Source: Aplidium turbinatum (Eukaryota > Chordata > Ascidiacea > Aplousobranchia > Polyclinidae). Taken from it: 64,000 nucleotides of DNA. The DNA is taken from the NCBI GenBank assembly GCA_918807975.1, contig OU964928.1:1240001-1304000 (forward strand), given 5' to 3'. A model generated the notes under the pieces. It had not been told where the DNA came from and did no database searches. It saw only the letters and a program-made list of their open reading frames with translations. Numbering within the stretch: position 1 is the stretch's first letter; every line of letters starts with the position of its first letter. Both the position numbers and the translations under genes were made by a program. This document shows, piece by piece, positions 55,008-64,000 of the stretch.

Positions 55008-55393
55008 TCACCTATCAAAGAAATGGTAACAATAAACCAGGTTTAGTACCGACAATATTAAATACAGGAGTTTTGAAACAGTGGGGCTGGACCCTCCACC
55101 AGTGGGAGTCACAGTAACCCCATCCACAGTTGGAATGGAAGGTAAGATTTTGGGCGTTGAAAACTTGAAAAATTTGGCATTCCATGGTGATACGATTTTG
55201 ATGTCCGTGGTAGTGGTCGAATGGACGTCCGCTTTAGTGGCCGAGGCAATTGTTGAAGTCGATTGGACAACAAAGGAGGTATTGTGACTTGGCCCTGCTT
55301 GTATGCTCATGATCAATGGTGATGCTTCATGGATCAGGGAGGATATTTTGTGTCCATCTTCTTTTGTGATCATCAGAGAAATAATGCTGGTTC
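55008..55393 (-). CDS. Last exon of a possible membrane-anchored mucin-like protein
   Basis: A CAG acceptor at 55394-55396 opens 128 codons to a TGA stop. The peptide is Ser/Thr-rich (VVQSTSTIASATKADVHSTT), then has a Pro/Gly/Ser linker, then a hydrophobic end, LLYLILSVLNLVYCYHFF, with only two residues after it. This layout fits a GPI-attachment signal or a tail anchor. Upstream exons were not found on the minus strand up to 64 kb. It could equally be a chance frame. The family is not recognised. Confidence 0.35.
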
Positions 55394-55395
55394 CT

Positions 55396-58290
55396 GAAAC
55401 AAAATGTAACATATCATGAGCCAAGTCTTAAATATTGAAACCATTTTCTCCCCAGCGCGTGGTAGACTCCATTTCATGTAGTTCTCTTGTTGTAGTGAAT
55501 AGCTACATATTAAACTAATTTCATTGTTACCTTATCAAAGTAAATTAGTTTCGATTCTGTTCCTGTCAATAATAATTATTGCTGAGTTGTTGCTTTGTGT
55601 TGGGGATGCATCGTCTTTCGTTTTATGCGTTAACAACATCTCAATACAAGACGTTTGTGCAAGAGTTGCTGTATTTTTTGTTTGGTTTAACCAGGTGTAC
55701 TGTTTAGCAGCCTTGAAAGAATTCATATTTTGTGGCAGATGTTGTTTTTAGGCAACTAATCCAAACAATTCTTACAAATTACTACTTTGAATAAAACTTC
55801 TCTCTGTTTTTGTTCTATTTTTTGCTATTTTTTTTTTTTGGGGGGTTTTGTGGCCGTGCTAACTACTGATATATAGCCTACTACATAATTTTTCATTCAG
55901 GCACGTTTTAAACCTTTCTAGGTTTTGCCATCTTTTCCCGTTCGTTAACGTGCTGGTAGGTTTATATCGATTTTTGTAGTTAGTATCTTTTGCGTCCCGA
56001 ACGCGTTAATGACGAAAAATAAAATGATTGACTGATGATTAAACTTTTTTCCACCAAAGTAGTTAGGCGGTTGTATGAACAATTTTGTCGTCATGGTTGA
56101 TAGGAGATACAAACTAGCGTTTTAACGCATTCCCTTTTTTTTTAAGACAAAGATGAACACCTTTGTGTTTGTTGGACATGAACAAGTCAATGAAGTGGAA
56201 AACTTGTCTAGAAAGTTTAAACTTGTATTTCAGTAGCAAAGAGCTAGCTCAAAAGTTTACCCCACTTCAGTTGGCAGAGCTATCAAATCAAACACTTTGA
56301 ACAAATCGTTGCACAAAGCAGAAAATAAACACACCAAGTCTTACCCAGCCAACAAATCAGTCTGTCGTAGACGTTGAATTAATGTAAAAATAGTCTGATG
56401 TTTTGGTTGGGATTGTGGCACTTTTTCGTCTATGACATGACACTAACAATTGTTACGTCACTCGAAGAAGATAATTCATAAATAGTTCAATAAACGCTTT
56501 CCTCTCCAAATGAACAAAAATGCGATATATCTTACAAACAATGACCTGGCTAAGAATCGAACCCTCGTAGCAACTACATCGTGATCGTTAACAACTAAAT
56601 ACAATCGTCGCATATTTTAACACGGACGAACAAAGTAATGACTTTAATCCTTGATATAAACCATTGAAAGGTGTAATTTGTGTTGTTAGAAAATTGAAAA
56701 GAGCGTTGGAATTTAAATTTCACTGTATATTTTTATCCACCAGAAACAAAGGCGTTTTATCAAACTAAGATTAGAAGCTTAAATAATATATCTGTCACCA
56801 TGTCATTAACCTGGCTGCAGGTGCTACTTAAGAAAACAGTTCTCGTTTAACTCATCGAGAGGTGAATAACTCGACAGAAACCTCGTAGTAAGTATGAGCT
56901 AGTTTGTTTGTTCAAGATTTGCATCTTTTGAGCTATTTATGTAAACCAATGATTTTCACTGCCCAGTCAAGATGTCGTTGGTAAGAATTTTTCATATGTT
57001 TACTAAAAGTTAAGGCTTCGATACAACTCATACAGCTACAACTAAATGGAAATACAAATGGAGGAATTTCAAGATTGTTTTTGTGCTTCTGATTGTTGCT
57101 TTCACATAAACCGTGACTTCATTGTGACCAAACACAATCCTCAAGGCTATAAAGAAGAAATTTTTTAAGAAAGTGTTTTTTGTGATGACTGAGTACTTTT
57201 TGCCAACAAACACTTCCCGAAAGACTTCAAAAATAACACTGATGACAAAATTTTAAATGGCAACACTAGATATTGACAAAATCCATGAATTAATTTAATG
57301 TGTTTTTCAACTAAATTGCCATGAACTTGACAAGGAAAACACATTTAGAAGAACAAGTTACTTCTAGAACTTCGTTTGATTTCCGATCAACCACCGTCTG
57401 AAAAAACTTTTAAGATCTTTATCACAAGTTCTTTTTAAACACGATTTGCTTTAACTGGTCATTTATAGAGATAAGAATGATTTCAGCATCTTGCTTACAC
57501 AATATTTACTAAACAAAGATGAATCTCAATGAAATCTTTGCGACCAAAGTAAACAGGAAGACCCTTTGATATGATGGCCTATCTAGAACAGTCCCAGGTT
57601 TTCATGTTTATTTAATTTGCTAAACGTAAAATGAACGTACTAACATCATGATAGCAAATACAGAAATAGGGCAAGTAGGTAAAAACAATCGGGGCGGTAC
57701 ATTCAGAAGAGGAAGAACATTTTCTTCAAGATATCTTCAACATTTTCTTGTGCTAAGTCACAAACAGAAGTCACATTTACAAAAGTCACAAAACAACCTC
57801 ATTCACAAATATGATGAAATTAAAAACTAGATAGTTCAGTTGTATTTCTGACCAGTAAAATGAAAACTGTCTCATCCACAAACAGGACTTCAAACGCCGT
57901 AACTTCGGTGACTGGACCTACATCGGTGGTTCGAAACCTCTGGTACAAGCAAATCTAAAGGACTTTGTAGTAGGCTGCTAGCATATTAGAATATTCTTCA
58001 AAAAGAACATGTTGAAATAAAGGATGAACAAAATAATTAGAGACGATGATGCAAATAGGTTTGTGGCAGCTCATGGGTAAAATAAATTCAACAGAGAAAA
58101 CAAAAACCTAAAAAATTAAAATGTCAACGTTTATGGTGAAATATTCACTGTATATTGTGGCCATCGGTGCCGACGGCCAAGAATATTGAGGAGTGAGAAC
58201 TTTATCTTTTCGCTCTTAAAGGCTCAGTGACTGAGTTTGGAACCTTTTAATTCCAAGATACCGATTGCAATTGGTAATCAAAGATCATAT
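55396..58290. other. Long non-coding stretch
   Basis: AT-rich. One palindromic repeat at 56344-56411; otherwise no exon, RNA gene or element with defined ends. Confidence 0.4.
56344..56411. repeat. Palindromic repeat copy
   Basis: CCCAGCCAACAAATCAGTCT, then GTAGACGTTGAATTAATGT and an inverted end GGTTGGG. Shortened arms. Confidence 0.6.
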
Positions 58291-58426
58291 TAAGCCTTGT
58301 TACTCAACGCAACAAACAAAAATGTTCTTGACAATGATCATACTGAGGATGCTGTGATAGCGAAATCAAACTATGATTAAAAAATGAGACTGGTACGCTG
58401 TTTGTTGCATTGAGTAACGAGGCTTA
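58291..58426. mobile_element. Short TA-flanked foldback element
   Basis: The arms TAAGCCTTGTTACTCAACGC + AACAAAC and GTTTGTTGCATTGAGTAACG + AGGCTTA are inverted copies over 27 bases with two mismatches. The outermost TA on each side suits a Tc1/mariner-type target. Confidence 0.7.
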
Positions 58427-58636
58427 TAGTACTGATACGAGACAGTCAACCGCTTCAAGTGGACAATTTGCAAGGTTGGTTCGCAAACACAGAAAAGTTT
58501 TATCAGTCAAGATCATATTAAACTAGAGCAGCGATACCTTCCGGCTTAGCAGTCTAATCTTAAAAGCATTCGTTTGTATTCGAGTGACTTAGACGAATTT
58601 AGCGACGTTGAACCAACATAAATTGACAAACATTCA

Positions 58637-58689
58637 CCCAGACAGCAAAATTCGTCATTTTTATATTGATTCAACATCTGCAGACTGGG
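58637..58689. repeat. Palindromic repeat, half copy
   Basis: The left arm CCCAGACAGCAAAATTCGTC runs through the central CATCTGCAGA; the right arm is cut to CTGGG. Confidence 0.6.
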
Positions 58690-59148
58690 CAAAGTGAACC
58701 AAATCGTCTGCAGCCTGTGCCATTACATTTCTTTTTGTAAACCTCACTTCAAAGGAAGGATGTCGCTTTGTTTGTTTAGTAGTCACGAGTATTTAGGACA
58801 AAATGAAGATTAGGAGATCAGCTTGAGGCGTCTGAAGGTTTTGTGTATTGCAATTTCATTTGTCACATCTTCCGCTTTAATTTATTGGCACAAGGAATGA
58901 AGTCACACAAGAACGTCGACCTTTTTGCACCAAAAACTTTTCGTTTAAGCTTCAATCTAGGCTGGGCAAAGAAGTAGGTATCTCACTGCAAAAGTGTTAC
59001 AAAAAAAACACCGTAATCAGACATTAAATGAACGCAACTTGCAACGGTATTAAGGAAACCTTGAGTAATGCAAAGAGCAGCAATGGGTTGTGGTTCAAAT
59101 TTCTTCTTTGTCACTTCTTTCGTGAGAATTGTACTACTACACCCCAGA

Positions 59149-59234
59149 CCAGACAGAAAAAATTGTAATTTTTACATTGATTCAATGTTCGCAAACGTTG
59201 AATCAATGTAAAAATAACAGATTTTGTTGTCTGG
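59149..59234. repeat. Palindromic repeat, near-complete copy
   Basis: CCAGACAGAAAAAATTGTAA, then TTACATTGATTCAATGTTCG, then an inverse AACGTTGAATCAATGTAAAA and AACAGATTTTGTTGTCTGGG. The best-preserved hairpin of the family. Confidence 0.82.
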
Positions 59235-59980
59235 GACAAGACAACATTCAATGAAGTGAATGGAATGCTAAAATATGGAAACCAGAAGAAAACAAACTTC
59301 CATGGCGTGATGCCTCGGAAGTCGAAGGAGAATGTGCAGAGCAGTATAACTCTACCGATAGGTCTACGATGTAACAAAGTCGCAAAAATAATTCATTGTA
59401 CAGTGGCGTCCTTTCACGATATCAGTCGCGTCTTAGAATCTAGTTGCTTGTTTGTGGAGTCAGGTGCAATTTTGAATCTTGATCTCAGTCAAGTCACATA
59501 ATTGCCAGCTATGATTGATCGATTAAATTTATCTCATCTGCAACCAAGAAAACCTTTTAAAAGACATCATCTTTCTCGACATTGGTTCGATGGCACTGAG
59601 TAAGATTGCGGTTGTAAGCTTGAAGCTTCACTTATGAAAACAAAATACGATGTTAGTGTAATGACAAAATTATAAATTCGTCAAACTACAGTTACCTTTT
59701 TCTTGAACATCATAAGTTTATCAGTTAACATCTGGCAACACCGGATTGACAAGTCATCGAGAAATAATTTCATTTTCTTCAGAGTTAACGAACAGTTCAT
59801 AGCGGGTTAGATTAGTCAAAGGTTTTAAAAAGCTTTTAAGCAAACAGTTAAATTTATACAGTTTCTAAAACATTCAGATTTACCGCTTTGAAATTTTTTT
59901 TTATGAATTTGACTTGTGTCAACATGCTGCATTCAGTCACCGCAACAACAACTGTAACAACACCAGGGCACACCAAAGCA

Positions 59981-60625
59981 CAGGCGCGGATTTATGGGGG
60001 GGGCCCAAGGGGCCCGGGCCCCCCCCGAAATTTTGTGAGAAATTGTTGAATGGTTTGATATGCTTCTAAACAGCTGATATTAGTCCCACAGCGGACTTAC
60101 AACCCCCCCTTTGGCACGCGTGTGAAGTCACGATATTGAAAATGATGCTTTCAGTCTTTATGTCTCTAAAACAAAGTTTGCCTAATTTTAAGCGAAACTG
60201 CATTGAAAGAGCAAGTTTTGCCAATACCAAACATCTCAGCCAGGAATTAGCAACAAGAAAACATAGAGACTTAGCTTTATTACCGAAAAAATGCCGAAGA
60301 AAACATGATCTTATCCTTTTGCTATGCCACCGGACAGCACCATTTTACAGGAATATTTATACCCATATTTTTGTTGAAAATGCTCTCAGAATGCACCAAA
60401 TTCAAAGTAATTTTTCAAAATTTTCTGGGGGAGGCCCCCCACACCCCCCGCCGCTGGGTGTCGCCTTTGGCGAACACGCCGTCGGGCTTCGCCCGCCGGC
60501 CGTCAAAACCCCCCAAATTCCTGGCTACGCCACTGATTGTTCATATCTGTTTTATCTTTATTACTTTTTAATTCATTTTCAAATTTTCTGGCCCCCCCCA
60601 AAAAAAACTCCTAGATCCGCGCCTG
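59981..60625. mobile_element. hAT MITE with nested hAT-like end
   Basis: The ends are CAGGCGCGGAT and ATCCGCGCCTG, perfectly inverted, with an exact 8-bp duplication, ccaaagca (59973-59980 and 60626-60633). C-runs and G-runs lie just inside each end. At about 60425-60535 a GC-rich block ends in CCTGGCTACGCCACTG, which looks like the terminus of a different hAT family. Its other end was not found, so it is a truncated nested copy or part of the parent. Confidence 0.88.
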
Positions 60626-60750
60626 CCAAAGCATATTCAACTATTTAAAACTTTCCACACTTCGACCTGGCTATGTTTGTTTGTACTCTCTCACCGTGTC
60701 AATCTTTTGTACCGTGAGCTACTGATGCGAATAAAACAGTTCAACACTAC

Positions 60751-60837
60751 GGTGCGATACTGATGAGCCCAGCCTCATGGGCGAAACACGTGTCTATCGC
60801 TGTCAATTCTTGCTACAAATCGGCTGCCGAGAAACAT
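60751..60837 (+). repeat. Hammerhead-bearing dispersed repeat, copy 2
   Basis: Nearly identical to 20334-20422 from GGTGCGATACTGA to GCCGAGAAACAT, with sharp edges. Confidence 0.75.
60754..60800 (+). ncRNA. Type I hammerhead ribozyme motif, copy 2
   Basis: The core matches the consensus: GCGATA, CTGATGA, stem II GCCC/GGGC with loop AGCCTCAT, GAAA, a minimal stem III ACACGTGT, then C and TATCGC closing stem I. The predicted cleavage is after C60794. Relative to copy 1, U-G in stem II is restored to C-G and core position 7 is T, so this copy looks closer to the active form. Confidence 0.78.
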
Positions 60838-60859
60838 CAAATTATTAAGTTACACCTTA

Positions 60860-60950
60860 CGCAGACAGTAAAATCTGTCATTTTTTACATTAATTCAACG
60901 TCTGCAGACGTTGAATCATTGAAAATATGACAATTTTTTTGCTGCCTGGG
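60860..60950. repeat. Palindromic repeat copy
   Basis: CAGACAGTAAAATCTGTCAT, central CGTCTGCAGACG, then the inverse ending TGCTGCCTGGG. It sits 23 bases after the hammerhead repeat. Confidence 0.75.
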
Positions 60951-61812
60951 ACATATAGGCTATATTTTGTCAAAACACAAATTTCTAACAAATGCAATCT
61001 TTTTGACTTCGCAAATTTGCAGCTTCTTATTCTTGATTGGCATTGTCAGCATTACGAAAGAGAACGGCCAAAATTCAGAAAAAATAATTGTTTTTACAGC
61101 GCAACTTCGACTTTCCATTCACTGAAAATTTATGATCTGCAGGGGGGTTGAATGCAATATTTCAATCTTAGGCTATCTTTTCAAAACAAACTAACGTTAG
61201 CGCCACTGTTTGGTGATAATGCTAAAAGTAGGAAACTTTATTTGGCGATAATTCTATTCCCAACCTGCAGAACTTATCTGTAGAAACAATAGAACTTAAT
61301 GCATATCTCTCGGTTTTTGATCCGCCGAAATTAATTCCACAATTCCGTCTTTACAACATAATCCGTATCCGCCTTATTGCGTTTAAAATCTTAATCATTT
61401 CCCGCAAATAAAGGTTTTTTGCTCAACAAAGAAGAGTTAAAATAAATAGGAAATATTAACGCTTGAAACAAAAATATTTTGAAAAGAAACGAATTTCGTT
61501 TCCACGTTAAATTTATTTCTCGAAATTTTTATTTCATGACGCTTTTTTTTACTCAAGAATTTTGTTTCTCCCAAATTTTTGAATTTGCTTCAGACACCCT
61601 CCCGCTTTATAAGTGACGTAGGTTATATAATCATCTCGAGCATAAAGCTGAAATCGATATATTTTTGTCGTATTTTACTGGACGGACTGTTTCAACAAGT
61701 GGCTACGCCAAAACTATCAACATTGGTGACTGGATTTTTGTTGAAGGTTAAATGTCTCTAAAACTCTGCCTCAACCAGCAAATTACACCTTTTCCATAGC
61801 TTAGCCCCTTGA
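60951..61812. other. Intergenic, nothing recognised
   Basis: AT-rich. No supported exon or element. Confidence 0.35.
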
Positions 61813-61872
61813 ATGATTCAACATCTGCAGACGTTGAAACAATGTAAAAAAGATGGATTTATTGGCTAGGGC
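61813..61872. repeat. Palindromic repeat, half copy
   Basis: Central TTCAACATCTGCAGACGTTG and the right arm to TTATTGGCTAGGGC; the left arm is missing. Confidence 0.55.
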
Positions 61873-63059
61873 AAAGCTAATTTTAGGTAGGAAAAGCCCA
61901 TTGGATCATCAAGCTAAGGCGAACATTAAGGCAAGCATTGTAGTGGCTCAGTCAAAGTAACGAGCTTCCTAGAAATCATGTCTCTGCTTCACAGCAGCCA
62001 TGAAGCTCAAAAAGCGATCTTTTCTTTTAGTCACGTTGGCGCCTGCTCAATAATTAGCAGCTTAGGTTGGAGCCTAAAGAAATTTCCAGCTTGGCAAAAG
62101 TATGCAGCTACTGTTGGAACCCATTGGTATTTTGCTCAACAACAACATACTGTAAACCCCATCTATAAAGACTAAATGTTTGAAGTTGAAATATGTATCG
62201 CATCACGCCATAATCAAAGATGCAAAAGCAATTGTCGTCTTGGAAGCTCCACCTTGAGCGAATGATTCTATCCCGTGGTTGCTATGAACAAAAGGTATTC
62301 GCGAGGCTTGACAATAGCCCCCATTATGTTATGGCGATTGCGCGATTAAAGTTCTTGCTCATCAGTGCGTACCACTTGGAGTCCTGTTATTATAAAAAGT
62401 TGTTGGCTTGTTCTATTTTCGCGGGTGACGTAATGACCGTGATAGCAAATGAACCAGTCAATCGCACATCTCAGGTGACAATCTCTGCAAAAACAGCAAA
62501 TCATTGAAACCGAACATCAATCCGACGCAAGTAGCGTGACGTTTGTCTCGCCCATTGTCGTTGGTTTGTGATCTCACAATGCCACCCACATGACTATGCA
62601 GGCATGTCAGTCAATTTGTCTGCACTCCGATAAGTAATTGGCAGGTAAAATCAACTTTCTACCGCTCAACGCATTTATTATTAATTGCTTTAATGTGTTA
62701 CCTTTAAAATGATGCCTCAAGCTCTCATGCGTCCAGTAAACACAACCGATGTACAAAGTGGTGAAGTATTACTCTAAGCTGGATGACCATTGATTAGTGA
62801 TATATTTAAGATGTTGGTGAGAAGATAAAATGACAATAAATATTTTTGAGTAAATAATTTCCGTTCTGATATATTTGGGTAGAAAGTTTTAAAATGCTTA
62901 AAGTCCAGATTAAAACAAGTTTAATTCACACGATTCTAAATGCTGCAGTTTTAGATTTTGGTAAAAAAACTGCATATTTTCCAAAAGAGCAACATCAACC
63001 TAATGAAGAAACCAACGAAACTCTACAGCAACTAACAAAAATTGTTAGCTTCGCAAACT
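61873..63059. other. Intergenic, nothing recognised
   Basis: Short frames on both strands at 61978-62507 show no known domain and lack paired splice signals. Confidence 0.35.
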
Positions 63060-63111
63060 CAAGACAGCAAATCAGTCGTTTTTTTACGTTGATTCAACGT
63101 CTGCAGACGGA
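63060..63111. repeat. Palindromic repeat, left half
   Basis: AAGACAGCAAATCAGTCG through CGTCTGCAGACG; the right arm is lost. Confidence 0.55.
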
Positions 63112-63620
63112 AATATATATTTTGTTTAATGTTTTTTTTAGGAAAGGACGTTTTGTTCAGTTTACCAATGGCGAACTTTCAAGTGAAACTCCTTCACCAA
63201 AATTAACCAGCAGAAAATCTTGCAATAAAGTTTTAAAATATATTTTCAGGAGGTGCAAAATATTGAAAATGTTTACAACCGTAAAATTTTTTTTTCTTAA
63301 ACAATGTAATAAAAAGTGAATGGTTTTTCCCAAAGAGTATTTCTTTCTGAATACTAAAAGATTCGGGTGTTTAGCATAATAATTATTACTGCTTATACCA
63401 CTAGTTGCAACGTTCGTCTAATGAAGTAAAAGCAAAGACTAGTTGCGTTATTCCATGCAGGCGCTCTGCAAGCTCTGCAGCGATTGGGCTGCGTTGCCAA
63501 CAAGCGCAGTAAGATTGACATTTCCTTTATATCATTATTTCATCCATGTGAATAGCATTGATACCACAACAAGATTGTTCAATGCCAAGTGCAATAGTCT
63601 GGGAGCCTACGACAGAAGAT

Positions 63621-64000
63621 TTCACCCCATAAGGTACAAAAGGTTTGACCCCTTGAAGTTACCTGGGTCAACCATGTCACTCACAAAAAGTATGGAAGAT
63701 TGACCGCACCGGGTGGATCTGGTCCCTAGAGCCCCCTAAAAAGCCCAAAAAAGGGGGTTAATTTCACCCCATAAGGTACATGGACCAAACTTGGTCAAAA
63801 CGAAGTTCTATGTCAGGACATCACAAAAATATCAAATCTAACAATATTTTCGAGTGGAAAGGTGATGTAAGACCCCCCCGAAAGTGACCCCCCGGGGGGT
63901 TAATTTCACCCCATAAGGTACATGGACCAAAGTTGGTCAAAACGAAGTCTTATGTCAGGACATCACAAAAATATCAAATCTAACAATATTTTCGGGTGGA
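63621..64000 (+). repeat. 142-bp-period tandem repeat running off the window
   Basis: TTCACCCCATAAGGTAC recurs at 63621, 63763 and 63905, exactly 142 bases apart. The second and third units are nearly identical (ATGGACCAAA.TTGGTCAAAA, ATCAAATCTAACAATATTTT). The first is divergent, as expected at the edge of an array. C/G runs (GACCCCCC, CCGGGGGG) separate the units. It is the start of a satellite or minisatellite. Confidence 0.88.

Noticed and set aside
62345-62370. CTGATGAG on the minus strand as a third hammerhead
   Set aside because: No GAAA partner or closing stem follows; only the 7-8-base core word matches.
62220-62507. 95-codon plus-strand frame
   Set aside because: No recognisable domain, no splice signals, and similar lengths are expected by chance in this much DNA.

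Overview
This looks like nuclear DNA of an invertebrate animal. The protein-coding genes are split by GT-AG introns. The host genes are of metazoan type: ATG7, a Slp/exophilin-type Rab-binding protein, a Maf-family pyrophosphatase and a large cell-surface receptor. Most of the DNA between them is AT-rich and full of hAT-type DNA transposons, tRNA-derived SINEs and small palindromic elements. Words related to TAGGCCTA and GTAGGCTAC are frequent. An invertebrate deuterostome such as a tunicate is my first guess, held with low confidence.

Layout. Positions 1-3.3 kb hold decayed hAT elements. From 3.4 to 5.9 kb (+) lie the last three exons of a Maf-type nucleotide pyrophosphatase. From 6.1 to 10.4 kb there are LINE and SINE fragments. 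From 10.4 to 12.9 kb (+) a three-exon gene encodes a protein with a Slp-homology Rab-binding domain and no C2 domains. From 13 to 15.4 kb there are three MITEs and one orphan exon-like ORF (-). From 16.1 to 18.2 kb (-) is a complete, intronless ATG7. From 18.4 to 23.2 kb are repeats, including a hammerhead ribozyme motif. From 23.25 to 39.5 kb (-) is one receptor gene that I assembled from about 19 exons. Its order is signal peptide, three TSP1 repeats, two laminin-G-like domains, one Ig domain, one transmembrane segment and a basic/acidic tail. Exon phases agree at every junction except one. Its introns carry at least seven copies of one SINE family and an inverted pair of 419-bp MITEs.

From 41.8 to 52.4 kb is a young Gypsy-type LTR element that contains a hAT transposon. 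That hAT contains a long-TIR element with an XPG/FEN1-like nuclease (Academ-like), which in turn contains a second hAT. Each level has an exact target-site duplication (5, 8, 3 and 8 bp). From 52.5 to 64 kb I see little coding sequence: the last exon of a possible membrane-anchored protein (-), seven of the eight palindromic repeats of one family, another hAT MITE, a second hammerhead motif, and the start of a 142-bp-period satellite that runs off the window.

The host genes show no sign of acting together. The two most notable observations are the receptor with an architecture I do not recognise and the pair of hammerhead ribozyme motifs inside a conserved repeat of about 88 bp.
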